From positions 4,092,001-4,156,000 of the forward strand of contig JAJQJQ010000008.1 in the NCBI GenBank assembly GCA_028622995.1: a stretch of 64,000 bases of DNA, in the 5' to 3' direction. The stretch is from Panagrolaimus kolymaensis. Lineage: Eukaryota; Nematoda; Chromadorea; Rhabditida; Panagrolaimidae. Positions 1-14,100 of this stretch are shown here, piece after piece. Positions within the stretch are counted from its first letter, which is position 1. The number at the start of each line of letters is the position of its first letter. Under the pieces are notes generated by a model. That model was not told where the DNA came from. It was given only the letters and a program-made list of their open reading frames with translations, and did no database searches. Position numbers and translations under genes: made by a program.

Positions 1-3000
1 CTCTTCGAGAAGAAATAAATGTTTTTGGCTTTTAATAAAGCATCTTCAGTTGTTAAAAATTCAGAATAAAAACTTTCAAACACAAGTTTTGGATTAAAAA
101 AATGTTTTATTTGTTTGTAATCCTTGCAACCATTTTCTTTTCGAGGAGAAATAAATGTTTTTGGCTTTTAATAAAGCATCTTCAGTTGCTAAAAATTCAG
201 AATAAAAACTTTCAAACACAAGTTTTGGATTAAAAAAATGTTTTATTTGTTTGTAATCCTTGCAACCATTTTCTTTTCGAGGAGAAATAAATGTTTTTGG
301 CTTTTAATAAAGCATCTTCAGTTGCTAAAAATTCAGAATAAAAACTTTCAAACACAAGAATTCGATATAAAAAATAATTTATTTGTTTGGTATCCATGCA
401 ACCATTTTCTCTTCGAGGAGAAATAAATGTTTTTGGCTTTTAATAAAGCATCATCAGTTGCTAAAAATTCAGAATAAAAACTTTCAAACACAAGTTTTGG
501 ATTAAAAAAATGTTTTATTTGTTTGGAAACTATGCCACCATTTTCTCTTCGAGGAGAAATAAATGTTTTTGGCTTTTAATAAAGCATCTTCAGTTGTTAA
601 AAATTCAGAATAAAAACTTTCAAACACAAGTTTTGGATTAAAAAAATGTTTTATTTGTTTGTAATCCTTGCAACCATTTTCTTTTCGAGGAGAAATAAAT
701 GTTTTTGGCTTTTAATAAAGCATCTTCAGTTGCTAAAAATTCAGAATAAAAACTTTCAAACACAAGTTTTGGATTAAAAAAATGTTTTATTTGTTTGTAA
801 TCCTTGCAACCATTTTCTTTTCGAGGAGAAATAAATGTTTTTGGCTTTTAATAAAGCATCTTCAGTTGCTAAAAATTCAGAATAAAAACTTTCAAACACA
901 AGTTTTGGATTAAAAAAATGTTTTATTTGTTTGTAATCCTTGCAACCATTTTCTTTTCGAGGAGAAATAAATGTTTTTGGCTTTTAATAAAGCATCTTCA
1001 GTTGCTAAAAATTCAGAATAAAAACTTTCAAACACAAGTTTTGGATTAAAAAAATGTTTTATTTGTTTGTAATCCTTGCAACCATTTTCTTTTCGAGGAG
1101 AAATAAATGTTTTTGGCTTTTAATAAAGCATCTTCAGTTGTTAAAAATTCAGAATAAAAACTTTCAAACACAAGTTTTGGATTAAAAAAATGTTTTATTT
1201 GTTTGTAATCCTTGCAACCATTTTCTTTTCGAGGAGAAATAAATGTTTTTGGCTTTTAATAAAGCATCTTCAGTTGTTAAAAATTCAGAATAAAAACTTT
1301 CAAACACAAGTTTTGGATTAAAAAAATGTTTTATTTGTTTGTAATCCTTGCAACCATTTTCTTTTCGAGGAGAAATAAATGTTTTTGGCTTTTAATAAAG
1401 CATCTTCAGTTGCTAAAAATTCAGAATAAAAACTTTCAAACACAAGTTTTGGATTAAAAAAATGTTTTATTTGTTTGTAATCCTTGCAACCATTTTCTTT
1501 TCGAGGAGAAATAAATGTTTTTGGCTTTTAATAAAGCATCTTCAGTTGCTAAAAATTCAGAATAAAAACTTTCAAACACAAGTTTTGGATTAAAAAAATG
1601 TTTTATTTGTTTGGAAACTATGCCACCATTTTCTCTTCGAGGAGAAATAAATGTTTTTGGCTTTTAATAAAGCATCTTCAGTTGTTAAAAATTCAGAATA
1701 AAAACTTTCAAACACAAGTTTTGGATTAAAAAAATGTTTTATTTGTTTGTAATCCTTGCAACCATTTTCTTTTCGAGGAGAAATAAATGTTTTTGGCTTT
1801 TAATAAAGCATCTTCAGTTGTTAAAAATTCAGAATAAAAACTTTCAAACACAAGTTTTGGATTAAAAAAATGTTTTATTTGTTTGGAAACTATGCCACCA
1901 TTTTCTCTTCGAGGAGAAATAAATGTTTTTGGCTTTTAATAAAGCATCTTCAGTTGCTAAAAATTCAGAATAAAAACTTTCAAACACAAGTTTTGGATTA
2001 AAAAAATGTTTTATTTGTTTGGAAACTATGCCACCATTTTCTCTTCGAGGAGAAATAAATGTTTTTGGCTTTTAATAAAGCATCTTCAGTTGTTAAAAAT
2101 TCAGAATAAAAACTTTCAAACACAAGTTTTGGATTAAAAAAATGTTTTATTTGTTTGTAATCCTTGCAACCATTTTCTTTTCGAGGAGAAATAAATGTTT
2201 TTGGCTTTTAATAAAGCATCTTCAGTTGCTAAAAATTCAGAATAAAAACTTTCAAACACAAGTTTTGGATTAAAAAAATGTTTTATTTGTTTGTAATCCT
2301 TGCAACCATTTTCTTTTCGAGGAGAAATAAATGTTTTTGGCTTTTAATAAAGCATCTTCAGTTGCTAAAAATTCAGAATAAAAACTTTCAAACACAAGAA
2401 TTCGATATAAAAAATAATTTATTTGTTTGGTATCCATGCAACCATTTTCTCTTCGAGGAGAAATAAATGTTTTTGGCTTTTAATAAAGCATCATCAGTTG
2501 CTAAAAATTCAGAATAAAAACTTTCAAACACAAGTTTTGGATTAAAAAAATGTTTTATTTGTTTGTAATCCTTGCAACCATTTTCTTTTCGAGGAGAAAT
2601 AAATGTTTTTGGCTTTTAATAAAGCATCATCAGTTGCTAAAAATTCAGAATAAAAACTTTCAAACACAAGTTTTGGATTAAAAAAATGTTTTATTTGTTT
2701 GTAATCCTTGAAACCATTTTCTCTTCGAGGAGAAATAAATGTTTTTGGCTTTTAATAAAGCATCTTCAGTTGCTAAAAATTCAGAATAAAAACTTTCAAA
2801 CACAAGAATTCGATATAAAAAATAATTTATTTGTTTGGTATCCATGCAACCATTTTCTCTTCGAGGAGAAATAAATGTTTTTGGCTTTTAATCAAGCATC
2901 ATCAGTTGCTAAAAATTCAGAATAAAAACTTTCAAACACAAGTTTTGGATTAAAAAAATGTTTTATTTGTTTGGAAACTATGCCACCATTTTCTCTTCGA

Positions 3001-4260
3001 GAAGAAATAAATGTTTTTGGCTTTTAATAAAGCATCTTCAGTTGCTAAAAATTCAGAATAAAAACTTTCAAACACAAGTTTTGGATTAAAAAAATGTTTT
3101 ATTTGTTTGTAATCCTTGCAACCATTTTCTTTTCGAGGAGAAATAAATGTTTTTGGCTTTTAATAAAGCATCTTCAGTTGCTAAAAATTCAGAATAAAAA
3201 CTTTCAAACACAAGTTTTGGATTAAAAAAATGTTTTATTTGTTTGGAAACTATGCCACCATTTTCTCTTCGAGGAGAAATAAATGTTTTTGGCTTTTAAT
3301 AAAGCATCTTCAGTTGTTAAAAATTCAGAATAAAAACTTTCAAACACAAGTTTTGGATTAAAAAAATGTTTTATTTGTTTGTAATCCTTGCAACCATTTT
3401 CTTTTCGAGGAGAAATAAATGTTTTTGGCTTTTAATAAAGCATCTTCAGTTGCTAAAAATTCAGAATAAAAACTTTCAAACACAAGTTTTGGATTAAAAA
3501 AATGTTTTATTTGTTTGTAATCCTTGCAACCATTTTCTTTTCGAGGAGAAATAAATGTTTTTGGCTTTTAATAAAGCATCTTCAGTTGCTAAAAATTCAG
3601 AATAAAAACTTTCAAACACAAGTTTTGGATTAAAAAAATGTTTTATTTGTTTGGAAACTATGCCACCATTTTCTCTTCGAGGAGAAATAAATGTTTTTGG
3701 CTTTTAATAAAGCATCTTCAGTTGTTAAAAATTCAGAATAAAAACTTTCAAACACAAGTTTTGGATTAAAAAAATGTTTTATTTGTTTGTAATCCTTGCA
3801 ACCATTTTCTTTTCGAGGAGAAATAAATGTTTTTGGCTTTTAATAAAGCATCTTCAGTTGCTAAAAATTCAGAATAAAAACTTTCAAACACAAGTTTTGG
3901 ATTAAAAAAATGTTTTATTTGTTTGTAATCCTTGCAACCATTTTCTTTTCGAGGAGAAATAAAGGTTTTTGGCTTTTAATAAAGCATCTTCAGTTGCTAA
4001 AAATTCAGAATAAAAACTTTCAAACACAAGTTTTGGATTAAAAAAATGTTTTATTTGTTTGTAATCCTTGCAACCATTTTCTTTTCGAGGAGAAATAAAT
4101 GTTTTTGGCTTTTAATAAAGCATCTTCAGTTGCTAAAAATTCAGAATAAAAACTTTCAAACACAAGTTTTGGATTAAAAAAATGTTTTATTTGTTTGTAA
4201 TCCTTGCAACCATTTTCTTTTCGAGGAGAAATAAATGTTTTTGGCTTTTAATAAAGCATC
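1..4260. repeat. Satellite block A (GGCTTTTAATAAAG / TTCAGAATAAAAAC variant)
   Basis: Monomers here mostly carry GGCTTTTAATAAAGCATCTT, TTCAGAATAAAAACTTTC and ATGTTTTATTTGTTTG followed by TAATCCTTGCAACC. A minority have GAAACTATGCCACC at that last site. Three monomers carry a GAATTCGATATAAAAAATAA replacement, at 358, 2398 and 2806. From about 4260 to 6690 the block grades into monomers in which TTCAGAATAAAAAC becomes TTCTGTAGAAAAAC, mixed with block-A forms. Confidence 0.9.
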
Positions 4261-6689
4261 TTCAGTTGTTAAAAATTCTGTAGAAAAACTTTCAAACACA
4301 AGTTTTGGATTAAAAAAATGTTTTATTTGTTTGTAATCCTTGCAACCATTTTCTTTTCGAGGAGAAATAAATGTTTTTGGCTTTTAATAAAGCATCTTCA
4401 GTTGTTAAAAATTCTGTAGAAAAACTTTCAAACACAAGTTTTGGATTAAAAAAATGTTTTATTTGTTTGTAATCCTTGCAACCATTTTCTTTTCGAGGAG
4501 AAATAAATGTTTTTGGCTTTTAATAAAGCATCTTCAGTTGTTAAAAATTCTGTAGAAAAACTTTCAAACACAAGTTTTGGATTAAAAAAATGTTTTATTT
4601 TTTTGTAATCCTTGCAACCATTTTCTTTTCGAGGAGAAATAAATGTTTTTGGCTTTTAATAAAGCATCTTCAGTTGCTAAAAATTCAGAATAAAAACTTT
4701 CAAACACAAGTTTTGGATTAAAAAAATGTTTTATTTGTTTGTAATCCTTGCAACCATTTTCTTTTCGAGGAGAAATAAATGTTTTTGGCTTTTAATAAAG
4801 CATCTTCAGTTGTTAAAAATTCTGTAGAAAAACTTTCAAACACAAGTTTTGGATTAAAAAAATGTTTTATTTGTTTGTAATCCTTGCAACCATTTTCTTT
4901 TCGAGGAGAAATAAATGTTTTTGGCTTTTAATAAAGCATCTTCAGTTGTTAAAAATTCTGTAGAAAAACTTTCAAACACAAGTTTTGGATTAAAAAAATG
5001 TTTTATTTTTTTGTAATCCTTGCAACCATTTTCTTTTCGAGGAGAAATAAATGTTTTTGGCTTTTAATAAAGCATCTTCAGTTGCTAAAAATTCAGAATA
5101 AAAACTTTCAAACACAAGTTTTGGATTAAAAAAATGTTTTATTTGTTTGGAAACTATGCCACCATTTTCTCTTCGAGGAGAAATAAAGGTTTTTGGCTTT
5201 TAATAAAGCATCTTCAGTTGCTAAAAATTCAGAATAAAAACTTTCAAACACAAGTTTTGGATTAAAAAAATGTTTTATTTGTTTGTAATCCTTGCAACCA
5301 TTTTCTTTTCGAGGAGAAATAAATGTTTTTGGCTTTTAATAAAGCATCTTCAGTTGCTAAAAATTCAGAATAAAAACTTTCAAACACAAGTTTTGGATTA
5401 AAAAAATGTTTTATTTGTTTGTAATCCTTGCAACCATTTTCTTTTCGAGGAGAAATAAATGTTTTTGGCTTTTAATAAAGCATCTTCAGTTGTTAAAAAT
5501 TCTGTAGAAAAACTTTCAAACACAAGTTTTGGATTAAAAAAATGTTTTATTTGTTTGTAATCCTTGCAACCATTTTCTTTTCGAGGAGAAATAAATGTTT
5601 TTGGCTTTTAATAAAGCATCTTCAGTTGTTAAAAATTCTGTAGAAAAACTTTCAAACACAAGTTTTGGATTAAAAAAATGTTTTATTTGTTTGTAATCCT
5701 TGCAACCATTTTCTTTTCGAGGAGAAATAAATGTTTTTGGCTTTTAATAAAGCATCTTCAGTTGTTAAAAATTCTGTAGAAAAACTTTCAAACACAAGTT
5801 TTGGATTAAAAAAATGTTTTATTTTTTTGTAATCCTTGCAACCATTTTCTTTTCGAGGAGAAATAAATGTTTTTGGCTTTTAATAAAGCATCTTCAGTTG
5901 CTAAAAATTCAGAATAAAAACTTTCAAACACAAGTTTTGGATTAAAAAAATGTTTTATTTGTTTGTAATCCTTGCAACCATTTTCTTTTCGAGGAGAAAT
6001 AAATGTTTTTGGCTTTTAATAAAGCATCTTCAGTTGTTAAAAATTCTGTAGAAAAACTTTCAAACACAAGTTTTGGATTAAAAAAATGTTTTATTTTTTT
6101 GTAATCCTTGCAACCATTTTCTTTTCGAGGAGAAATAAATGTTTTTGGCTTTTAATAAAGCATCTTCAGTTGCTAAAAATTCAGAATAAAAACTTTCAAA
6201 CACAAGTTTTGGATTAAAAAAATGTTTTATTTGTTTGGAAACTATGCCACCATTTTCTCTTCGAGGAGAAATAAATGTTTTTGGCTTTTAATAAAGCATC
6301 TTCAGTTGCTAAAAATTCAGAATAAAAACTTTCAAACACAAGTTTTGGATTAAAAAAATGTTTTATTTGTTTGTAATCCTTGCAACCATTTTCTTTTCGA
6401 GGAGAAATAAATGTTTTTGGCTTTTAATAAAGCATCTTCAGTTGTTAAAAATTCTGTAGAAAAACTTTCAAACACAAGTTTTGGATTAAAAAAATGTTTT
6501 ATTTGTTTGTAATCCTTGCAACCATTTTCTTTTCGAGGAGAAATAAATGTTTTTGGCTTTTAATAAAGCATCTTCAGTTGCTAAAAATTCTGTAGAAAAA
6601 CTTTCAAACACAAGTTTTGGATTAAAAAAATATTTTATTTGTTTGGAAACTATGCCACCATTTTCTCTTCGAGGAGAAATAAATGTTTT

Positions 6690-9600
6690 TGTATATTAAT
6701 AAAGCATTTTCAGTTGTTAAAAATTCTGTAGAAAAACTTTCAAACACAAGTTTTGGATTAAAAAAATGTTTTATTTGTTTGTAATCCTTGCAACCATTTT
6801 CTTTTCGAGGAGAAATAAATGTTTTTGGCTTTTAATAAAGCATCTTCAGTTGTTAAAAATTCTGTAGAAAAACTTTCAAACACAAGTTTTGGATTAAAAA
6901 AATATTTTATTTGTTTGGAAACTATGCCACCATTTTCTCTTCGAGGAGAAATAAATGTTTTTGTATATTAATAAAGCATTTTCAGTTGCTAAAAATTCTG
7001 TAGAAAAACTTACAAAACCAAGTTTTGGATTAAAAAAATATTTTATTTGTTTGGAAACTATGCCACCATTTTCTCTTCGAGGAGAAATAAATGTTTTTGT
7101 ATATTAATAAAGCATTTTCAGTTGCTAAAAATTCTGTAGAAAAACTTTCAAACACAAGTTTTGGATTAAAAAAATATTTTATTTGTTTGGAAACTATGCC
7201 ACCATTTTCTCTTCGAGGAGAAATAAATGTTTTTGGCTTTTAATAAAGCATTTTCAGTTGCTAAAAATTCTGTAGAAAAACTTTCAAACACAAGTTTTGG
7301 ATTAAAAAAATATTTTATTTGTTTGGAAACTATGCCACCATTTTCTCTTCGAGGAGAAATAAATGTTTTTGTATATTAATAAAGCATTTTCAGTTGCTAA
7401 AAATTCTGTAGAAAAACTTTCAAACACAAGTTTTGGATTAAAAAAATATTTTATTTGTTTGGAAACTATGCCACCATTTTCTCTTCGAGGAGAAATAAAT
7501 GTTTTTGTATATTAATAAAGCATTTTCAGTTGCTAAAAATTCTGTAGAAAAACTTACAAACACAAGTTTTGGATTAAAAAAATATTTTATTTGTTTGGAA
7601 ACTATGCCACCATTTTCTCTTCGAGGAGAAATAAATGTTTTTGTATATTAATAAAGCATTTTCAGTTGCTAAAAATTCTGTAGAAAAACTTACAAACACA
7701 AGTTTTGGATTAAAAAAATATTTTATTTGTTTGGAAACTATGCCACCATTTTCTCTTCGAGGAGAAATAAATGTTTTTGTATATTAATAAAGCATTTTCA
7801 GTTGCTAAAAATTCTGTAGAAAAACTTTCAAACACAAGTTTTGGATTAAAAAAATATTTTATTTGTTTGGAAACTATGCCACCATTTTCTCTTCGAGGAG
7901 AAATAAATGTTTTTTTATATTAATAAAGCATTTTCAGTTGCTAAAAATTCTGTAGAAAAACTTACAAACACAAGTTTTGGATTAAAAAAATATTTTATTT
8001 GTTTGGAAACTATGCCACCATTTTCTCTTCGAGGAGAAATAAATGTTTTTGTATATTAATAAAGCATTTTCAGTTGCTAAAAATTCTGTAGAAAAACTTT
8101 CAAACACAAGTTTTGGATTAAAAAAATATTTTATTTGTTTGGAAACTATGCCACCATTTTCTCTTCGAGGAGAAATAAATGTTTTTGTATATTAATAAAG
8201 CATTTTCAGTTGCTAAAAATTCTGTAGAAAAACTTACAAACACAAGTTTTGGATTAAAAAAATATTTTATTTGTTTGGAAACTATGCCACCATTTTCTCT
8301 TCGAGGAGAAATAAATGTTTTTGTATATTAATAAAGCATTTTCAGTTGTTAAAAATTCTGTAGAAAAACTTACAAACACAAGTTTTGGATTAAAAAAATA
8401 TTTTATTTGTTTGGAAACTATGCCACCATTTTCTCTTCGAGGAGAAATAAATGTTTTTGTATATTAATAAAGCATTTTCAGTTGCTAAAAATTCTGTAGA
8501 AAAACTTACAAACACAAGTTTTGGATTAAAAAAATATTTTATTTGTTTGGAAACTATGCCACCATTTTCTCTTCGAGGAGAAATAAATGTTTTTGTATAT
8601 TAATAAAGCATTTTCAGTTGTTAAAAATTCTGTAGAAAAAATTTCAAACACAAGTTTTGGATTAAAAAAATATTTTATTTGTTTGGAAACTATGCCACCA
8701 TTTTCTCTTCGAGGAGAAATAAATGTTTTTGGCTTTTAATAAAGCATTTTCAGTTGTTAAAAATTCTGTAGAAAAAATTTCAAACACAAGTTTTGGATTA
8801 AAAAAATATTTTATTTGTTTGGAAACTATGCCACCATTTTCTCTTCGAGGAGAAATAAATGTTTTTGTATATTAATAAAGCATTTTCAGTTGCTAAAAAT
8901 TCTGTAGAAAAACTTACAAACACAAGTTTTGGATTAAAAAAATATTTTATTTGTTTGGAAACTATGCCACCATTTTCTCTTCGAGGAGAAATAAATGTTT
9001 TTGTATATTAATAAAGCATTTTCAGTTGTTAAAAATTCTGTAGAAAAAATTTCAAACACAAGTTTTGGATTAAAAAAATATTTTATTTGTTTGGAAACTA
9101 TGCCACCATTTTCTCTTCGAGGAGAAATAAATGTTTTTGGCTTTTAATAAAGCATTTTCAGTTGTTAAAAATTCTGTAGAAAAAATTTCAAACACAAGTT
9201 TTGGATTAAAAAAATATTTTATTTGTTTGGAAACTATGCCACCATTTTCTCTTCGAGGAGAAATAAATGTTTTTGTATATTAATAAAGCATCTTCAGTTG
9301 CTAAAAATTCTGTAGAAAAACTTACAAACACAAGTTTTGGATTAAAAAAATATTTTATTTGTTTGGAAACTATGCCACCATTTTCTCTTCGAGGAGAAAT
9401 AAATGTTTTTGTATATTAATAAAGCATTTTCAGTTGCTAAAAATTCTGTAGAAAAACTTACAAACACAAGTTTTGGATTAAAAAAATATTTTATTTGTTT
9501 GGAAACTATGCCACCATTTTCTCTTCGAGGAGAAATAAATGTTTTTGTATATTAATAAAGCATTTTCAGTTGCTAAAAATTCTGTAGAAAAACTTACAAA

Positions 9601-11190
9601 CACAAGTTTTGGATTAAAAAAATATTTTATTTGTTTGGAAACTATGCCACCATTTTCTCTTCGAGGAGAAATAAATGTTTTTGTATATTAATAAAGCATT
9701 TTCAGTTGCTAAAAATTCTGTAGAAAAACTTACAAACACAAGTTTTGGATTAAAAAAATATTTTATTTGTTTGGAAACTATGCCACCATTTTCTCTTCGA
9801 GGAGAAATAAATGTTTTTGGCTTTTAATAAAGCATCATCAGTTGTTAAAAATTCTGTAGAAAAAATTTCAAACACAAGTTTTGGATTAAAAAAATATTTT
9901 ATTTGTTTGGAAACTATGCCACCATTTTCTCTTCGAGGAGAAATAAATGTTTTTGTATATTAATAAAGCATTTTCAGTTGCTAAAAATTCTGTAGAAAAA
10001 CTTACAAACACAAGTTTTGGATTAAAAAAATATTTTATTTGTTTGGAAACTATGCCACCATTTTCTTTTCGAGGAGAAATAAATGTTTTTGTATATTAAT
10101 AAAGCATCTTCAGTTGCTAAAAATTCTGTAGAAAAACTTACAAACACAAGTTTTGGATTAAAAAAATATTTTATTTGTTTGGAAACTATGCCACCATTTT
10201 CTCTTCGAGGAGAAATAAATGTTTTTGTATATTAATAAAGCATCTTCAGTTGCTAAAAATTCTGTAGAAAAACTTTCAAACACAAGTTTTGGATTAAAAA
10301 AATATTTTATTTGTTTGGAAACTATGCCACCATTTTCTTTTCGAGGAGAAATAAATGTTTTTGTATATTAATAAAGCATTTTCAGTTGCTAAAAATTCTG
10401 TAGAAAAACTTACAAACACAAGTTTTGGATTAAAAAAATATTTTATTTGTTTGGAAACTATGCCACCATTTTCTCTTCGAGGAGAAATAAATGTTTTTGG
10501 CTTTTAATAAAGCATCATCAGTTGTTAAAAATTCTGTAGAAAAAATTTCAAACACAAGTTTTGGATTAAAAAAATATTTTATTTGTTTGGAAACTATGCC
10601 ACCATTTTCTCTTCGAGGAGAAATAAATGTTTTTGTATATTAATAAAGCATCTTCAGTTGCTAAAAGTTCTGTAGAAAAAATTTCAAACACAAGTTTTGG
10701 ATTAAAAAAATATTTTATTTGTTTGGTATCCATGCAACCATTTTCTCTTCGAGGAGAAATAAATGTTTTTGGCTTTTAATAAAGCATCATCAGTTGTTAA
10801 AAATTCTGTAGAAAAAATTTCAAACACAAGTTTTGGATTAAAAAAATATTTTATTTGTTTGGAAACTATGCCACCATTTTCTTTTCGAGGAGAAATAAAT
10901 GTTTTTGTATATTAATAAAGCATCTTCAGTTGCTAAAAATTCTGTAGAAAAACTTACAAACACAAGTTTTGGATTAAAAAAATATTTTATTTGTTTGGAA
11001 ACTATGCCACCATTTTCTTTTCGAGGAGAAATAAATGTTTTTGTATATTAATAAAGCATTTTCAGTTGCTAAAAATTCTGTAGAAAAACTTACAAACACA
11101 AGTTTTGGATTAAAAAAATATTTTATTTGTTTGGAAACTATGCCACCATTTTCTCTTCGAGGAGAAATAAATGTTTTTGTATATTAATAA
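6690..11190. repeat. Satellite block B (GTATATTAATAAAG / TTCTGTAGAAAAAC variant)
   Basis: Most monomers have GTATATTAATAAAGCATTTT in place of the block-A GGCTTTTAATAAAGCATCTT. They also have TTCTGTAGAAAAACTTACAA, and TATTTTATTTG followed by GAAACTATGCCACC. The 136-bp register is unchanged from block A. Occasional monomers keep GGCTTTTAATAAAG with an AAAAAATTTC variant, for example near 8720, 9140 and 9820. Confidence 0.88.
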
Positions 11191-14100
11191 AGCATCTTCA
11201 GTTGCTAAAAGTTCTTTAGAAAAACTTTCAAACACAAGTTTTGGAATAAAAAAATATTTTATTTGTTTGGAAACTATGCCACCATTTTCTCTTCGAGGAG
11301 AAATAAATGTTTTTGTATATTAATAAAGCATCTTCAGTTGCTAAAAGTTCTTTAGAAAAACTTTCAAACACAAGTTTTGGAATAAAAAAATATTTTATTT
11401 GTTTGGAAACTATGCCACCATTTTCTCTTCGAGGAGAAATAAATGTTTTTGTATAATAATAAAGCATCTTCAGTTGCTAAAAGTTCTTTAGAAAAACTTT
11501 CAAACACAAGTTTTGGAATAAAAAAATATTTTATTTGTTTGGAAACTATGCCACCATTTTCTCTTCGAGGAGAAATAAATGTTTTTGGCTTTTAATAAAG
11601 CATCATCAGTTGTTAAAAATTCTGTAGAAAAAATTTCAAACACAAGTTTTGGATTAAAAAAATATTTTATTTGTTTGGAAACTATGCCACCATTTTCTCT
11701 TCGAGGAGAAATAAATGTTTTTGTATATTAATAAAGCATTTTCAGTTGCTAAAAATTCTGTAGAAAAACTTACAAACACAAGTTTTGGATTAAAAAAATA
11801 TTTTATTTGTTTGGAAACTATGCCACCATTTTCTCTTCGAGGAGAAATAAATGTTTTTGTATATTAATAAAGCATCTTCAGTTGCTAAAAATTCTGTAGA
11901 AAAACTTTCAAACACAAGTTTTGGATTAAAAAAATATTTTATTTGTTTGGAAACTATGCCACCATTTTCTTTTCGAGGAGAAATAAATGTTTTTGTATAT
12001 TAATAAAGCATCTTCAGTTGCTAAAAGTTCTTTAGAAAAACTTTCAAACACAAGTTTTGGAATAAAAAAATATTTTATTTGTTTGGAAACTATGCCACCA
12101 TTTTCTCTTCGAGGAGAAATAAACGTTTTTGGCTTTTAATAAAGCATCATCAGTTGTTAAAAATTCTGTAGAAAAAATTTCAAACACAAGTTTTGGATTA
12201 AAAAAATATTTTATTTGTTTGGAAACTATGCCACCATTTTCTCTTCGAGGAGAAATAAATGTTTTTGGCTTTTAATAAAGCATCATCAGTTGTTAAAAAT
12301 TCTGTAGAAAAAATTTCAAACACAAGTTTTGGATTAAAAAAATATTTTATTTGTTTGGAAACTATGCCACCATTTTCTCTTCGAGGAGAAATAAATGTTT
12401 TTGTATATTAATAAAGCATTTTCAGTTGCTAAAAATTCTGTAGAAAAACTTACAAACACAAGTTTTGGATTAAAAAAATATTTTATTTGTTTGGAAACTA
12501 TGCCACCATTTTCTCTTCGAGGAGAAATAAATGTTTTTGTATATTAATAAAGCATCTTCAGTTGCTAAAAATTCTGTAGAAAAACTTTCAAACACAAGTT
12601 TTGGATTAAAAAAATATTTTATTTGTTTGGAAACTATGCCACCATTTTCTCTTCGAGGAGAAATAAATGTTTTTGTATATTAATAAAGCATCTTCAGTTG
12701 CTAAAAGTTCTTTAGAAAAACTTTCAAACACAAGTTTTGGAATAAAAAAATATTTTATTTGTTTGGAAACTATGCCACCATTTTCTTTTCGAGGAGAAAT
12801 AAATGTTTTTGTATATTAATAAAGCATTTTCAGTTGCTAAAAATTCTGTAGAAAAACTTACAAACACAAGTTTTGGATTAAAAAAATATTTTATTTGTTT
12901 GGAAACTATGCCACCATTTTCTCTTCGAGGAGAAATAAATGTTTTTGTATATTAATAAAGCATCTTCAGTTGCTAAAAGTTCTGTAGAAAAAATTTCAAA
13001 CACAAGTTTTGGATTAAAAAAATATTTTATTTGTTTGGTATCCATGCAACCATTTTCTCTTCGAGGAGAAATAAATGTTTTTGGCTTTTAATAAAGCATC
13101 ATCAGTTGTTAAAAATTCTGTAGAAAAAATTTCAAACACAAGTTTTGGATTAAAAAAATATTTTATTTGTTTGGAAACTATGCCACCATTTTCTCTTCGA
13201 GGAGAAATAAATGTTTTTGTATATTAAGAAAGCATCTTCAGTTGCTAAAAGTTCTGTAGAAAAAATTTCAAACACAAGTTTTGGATTAAAAAAATATTTT
13301 ATTTGTTTGGAAACTATGCCACCATTTTCTTTTCGAGGAGAAATAAATGTTTTTGTATATTAATAAAGCATTTTCAGTTGCTAAAAATTCTGTAGAAAAA
13401 CTTACAAACACAAGTTTTGGATTAAAAAAATATTTTATTTGTTTGGAAACTATGCCACCATTTTCTCTTCGAGGAGAAATAAATGTTTTTGGCTTTTAAT
13501 AAAGCATCATCAGTTGTTAAAAATTCTGTAGAAAAAATTTCAAACACAAGTTTTGGATTAAAAAAATATTTTATTTGTTTGGAAACTATGCCACCATTTT
13601 CTTTTCGAGGAGAAATAAATGTTTTTGTATATTAATAAAGCATCTTCAGTTGCTAAAAATTCTGTAGAAAAACTTACAAACACAAGTTTTGGATTAAAAA
13701 AATATTTTATTTGTTTGGAAACTATGCCACCATTTTCTTTTCGAGGAGAAATAAATGTTTTTGTATATTAATAAAGCATTTTCAGTTGCTAAAAATTCTG
13801 TAGAAAAACTTACAAACACAAGTTTTGGATTAAAAAAATATTTTATTTGTTTGGAAACTATGCCACCATTTTCTCTTCGAGGAGAAATAAATGTTTTTGT
13901 ATATTAATAAAGCATCTTCAGTTGCTAAAAGTTCTTTAGAAAAACTTTCAAACACAAGTTTTGGAATAAAAAAATATTTTATTTGTTTGGAAACTATGCC
14001 ACCATTTTCTCTTCGAGGAGAAATAAATGTTTTTGTATATTAATAAAGCATCTTCAGTTGCTAAAAGTTCTTTAGAAAAACTTTCAAACACAAGTTTTGG

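Noticed and set aside
238..2874. Repeated 62-codon plus-strand frames in the satellite
   Set aside because: They span monomers, shift frame every 136 bases and occur only where chance variants remove a stop. They are by-products of the repeat.
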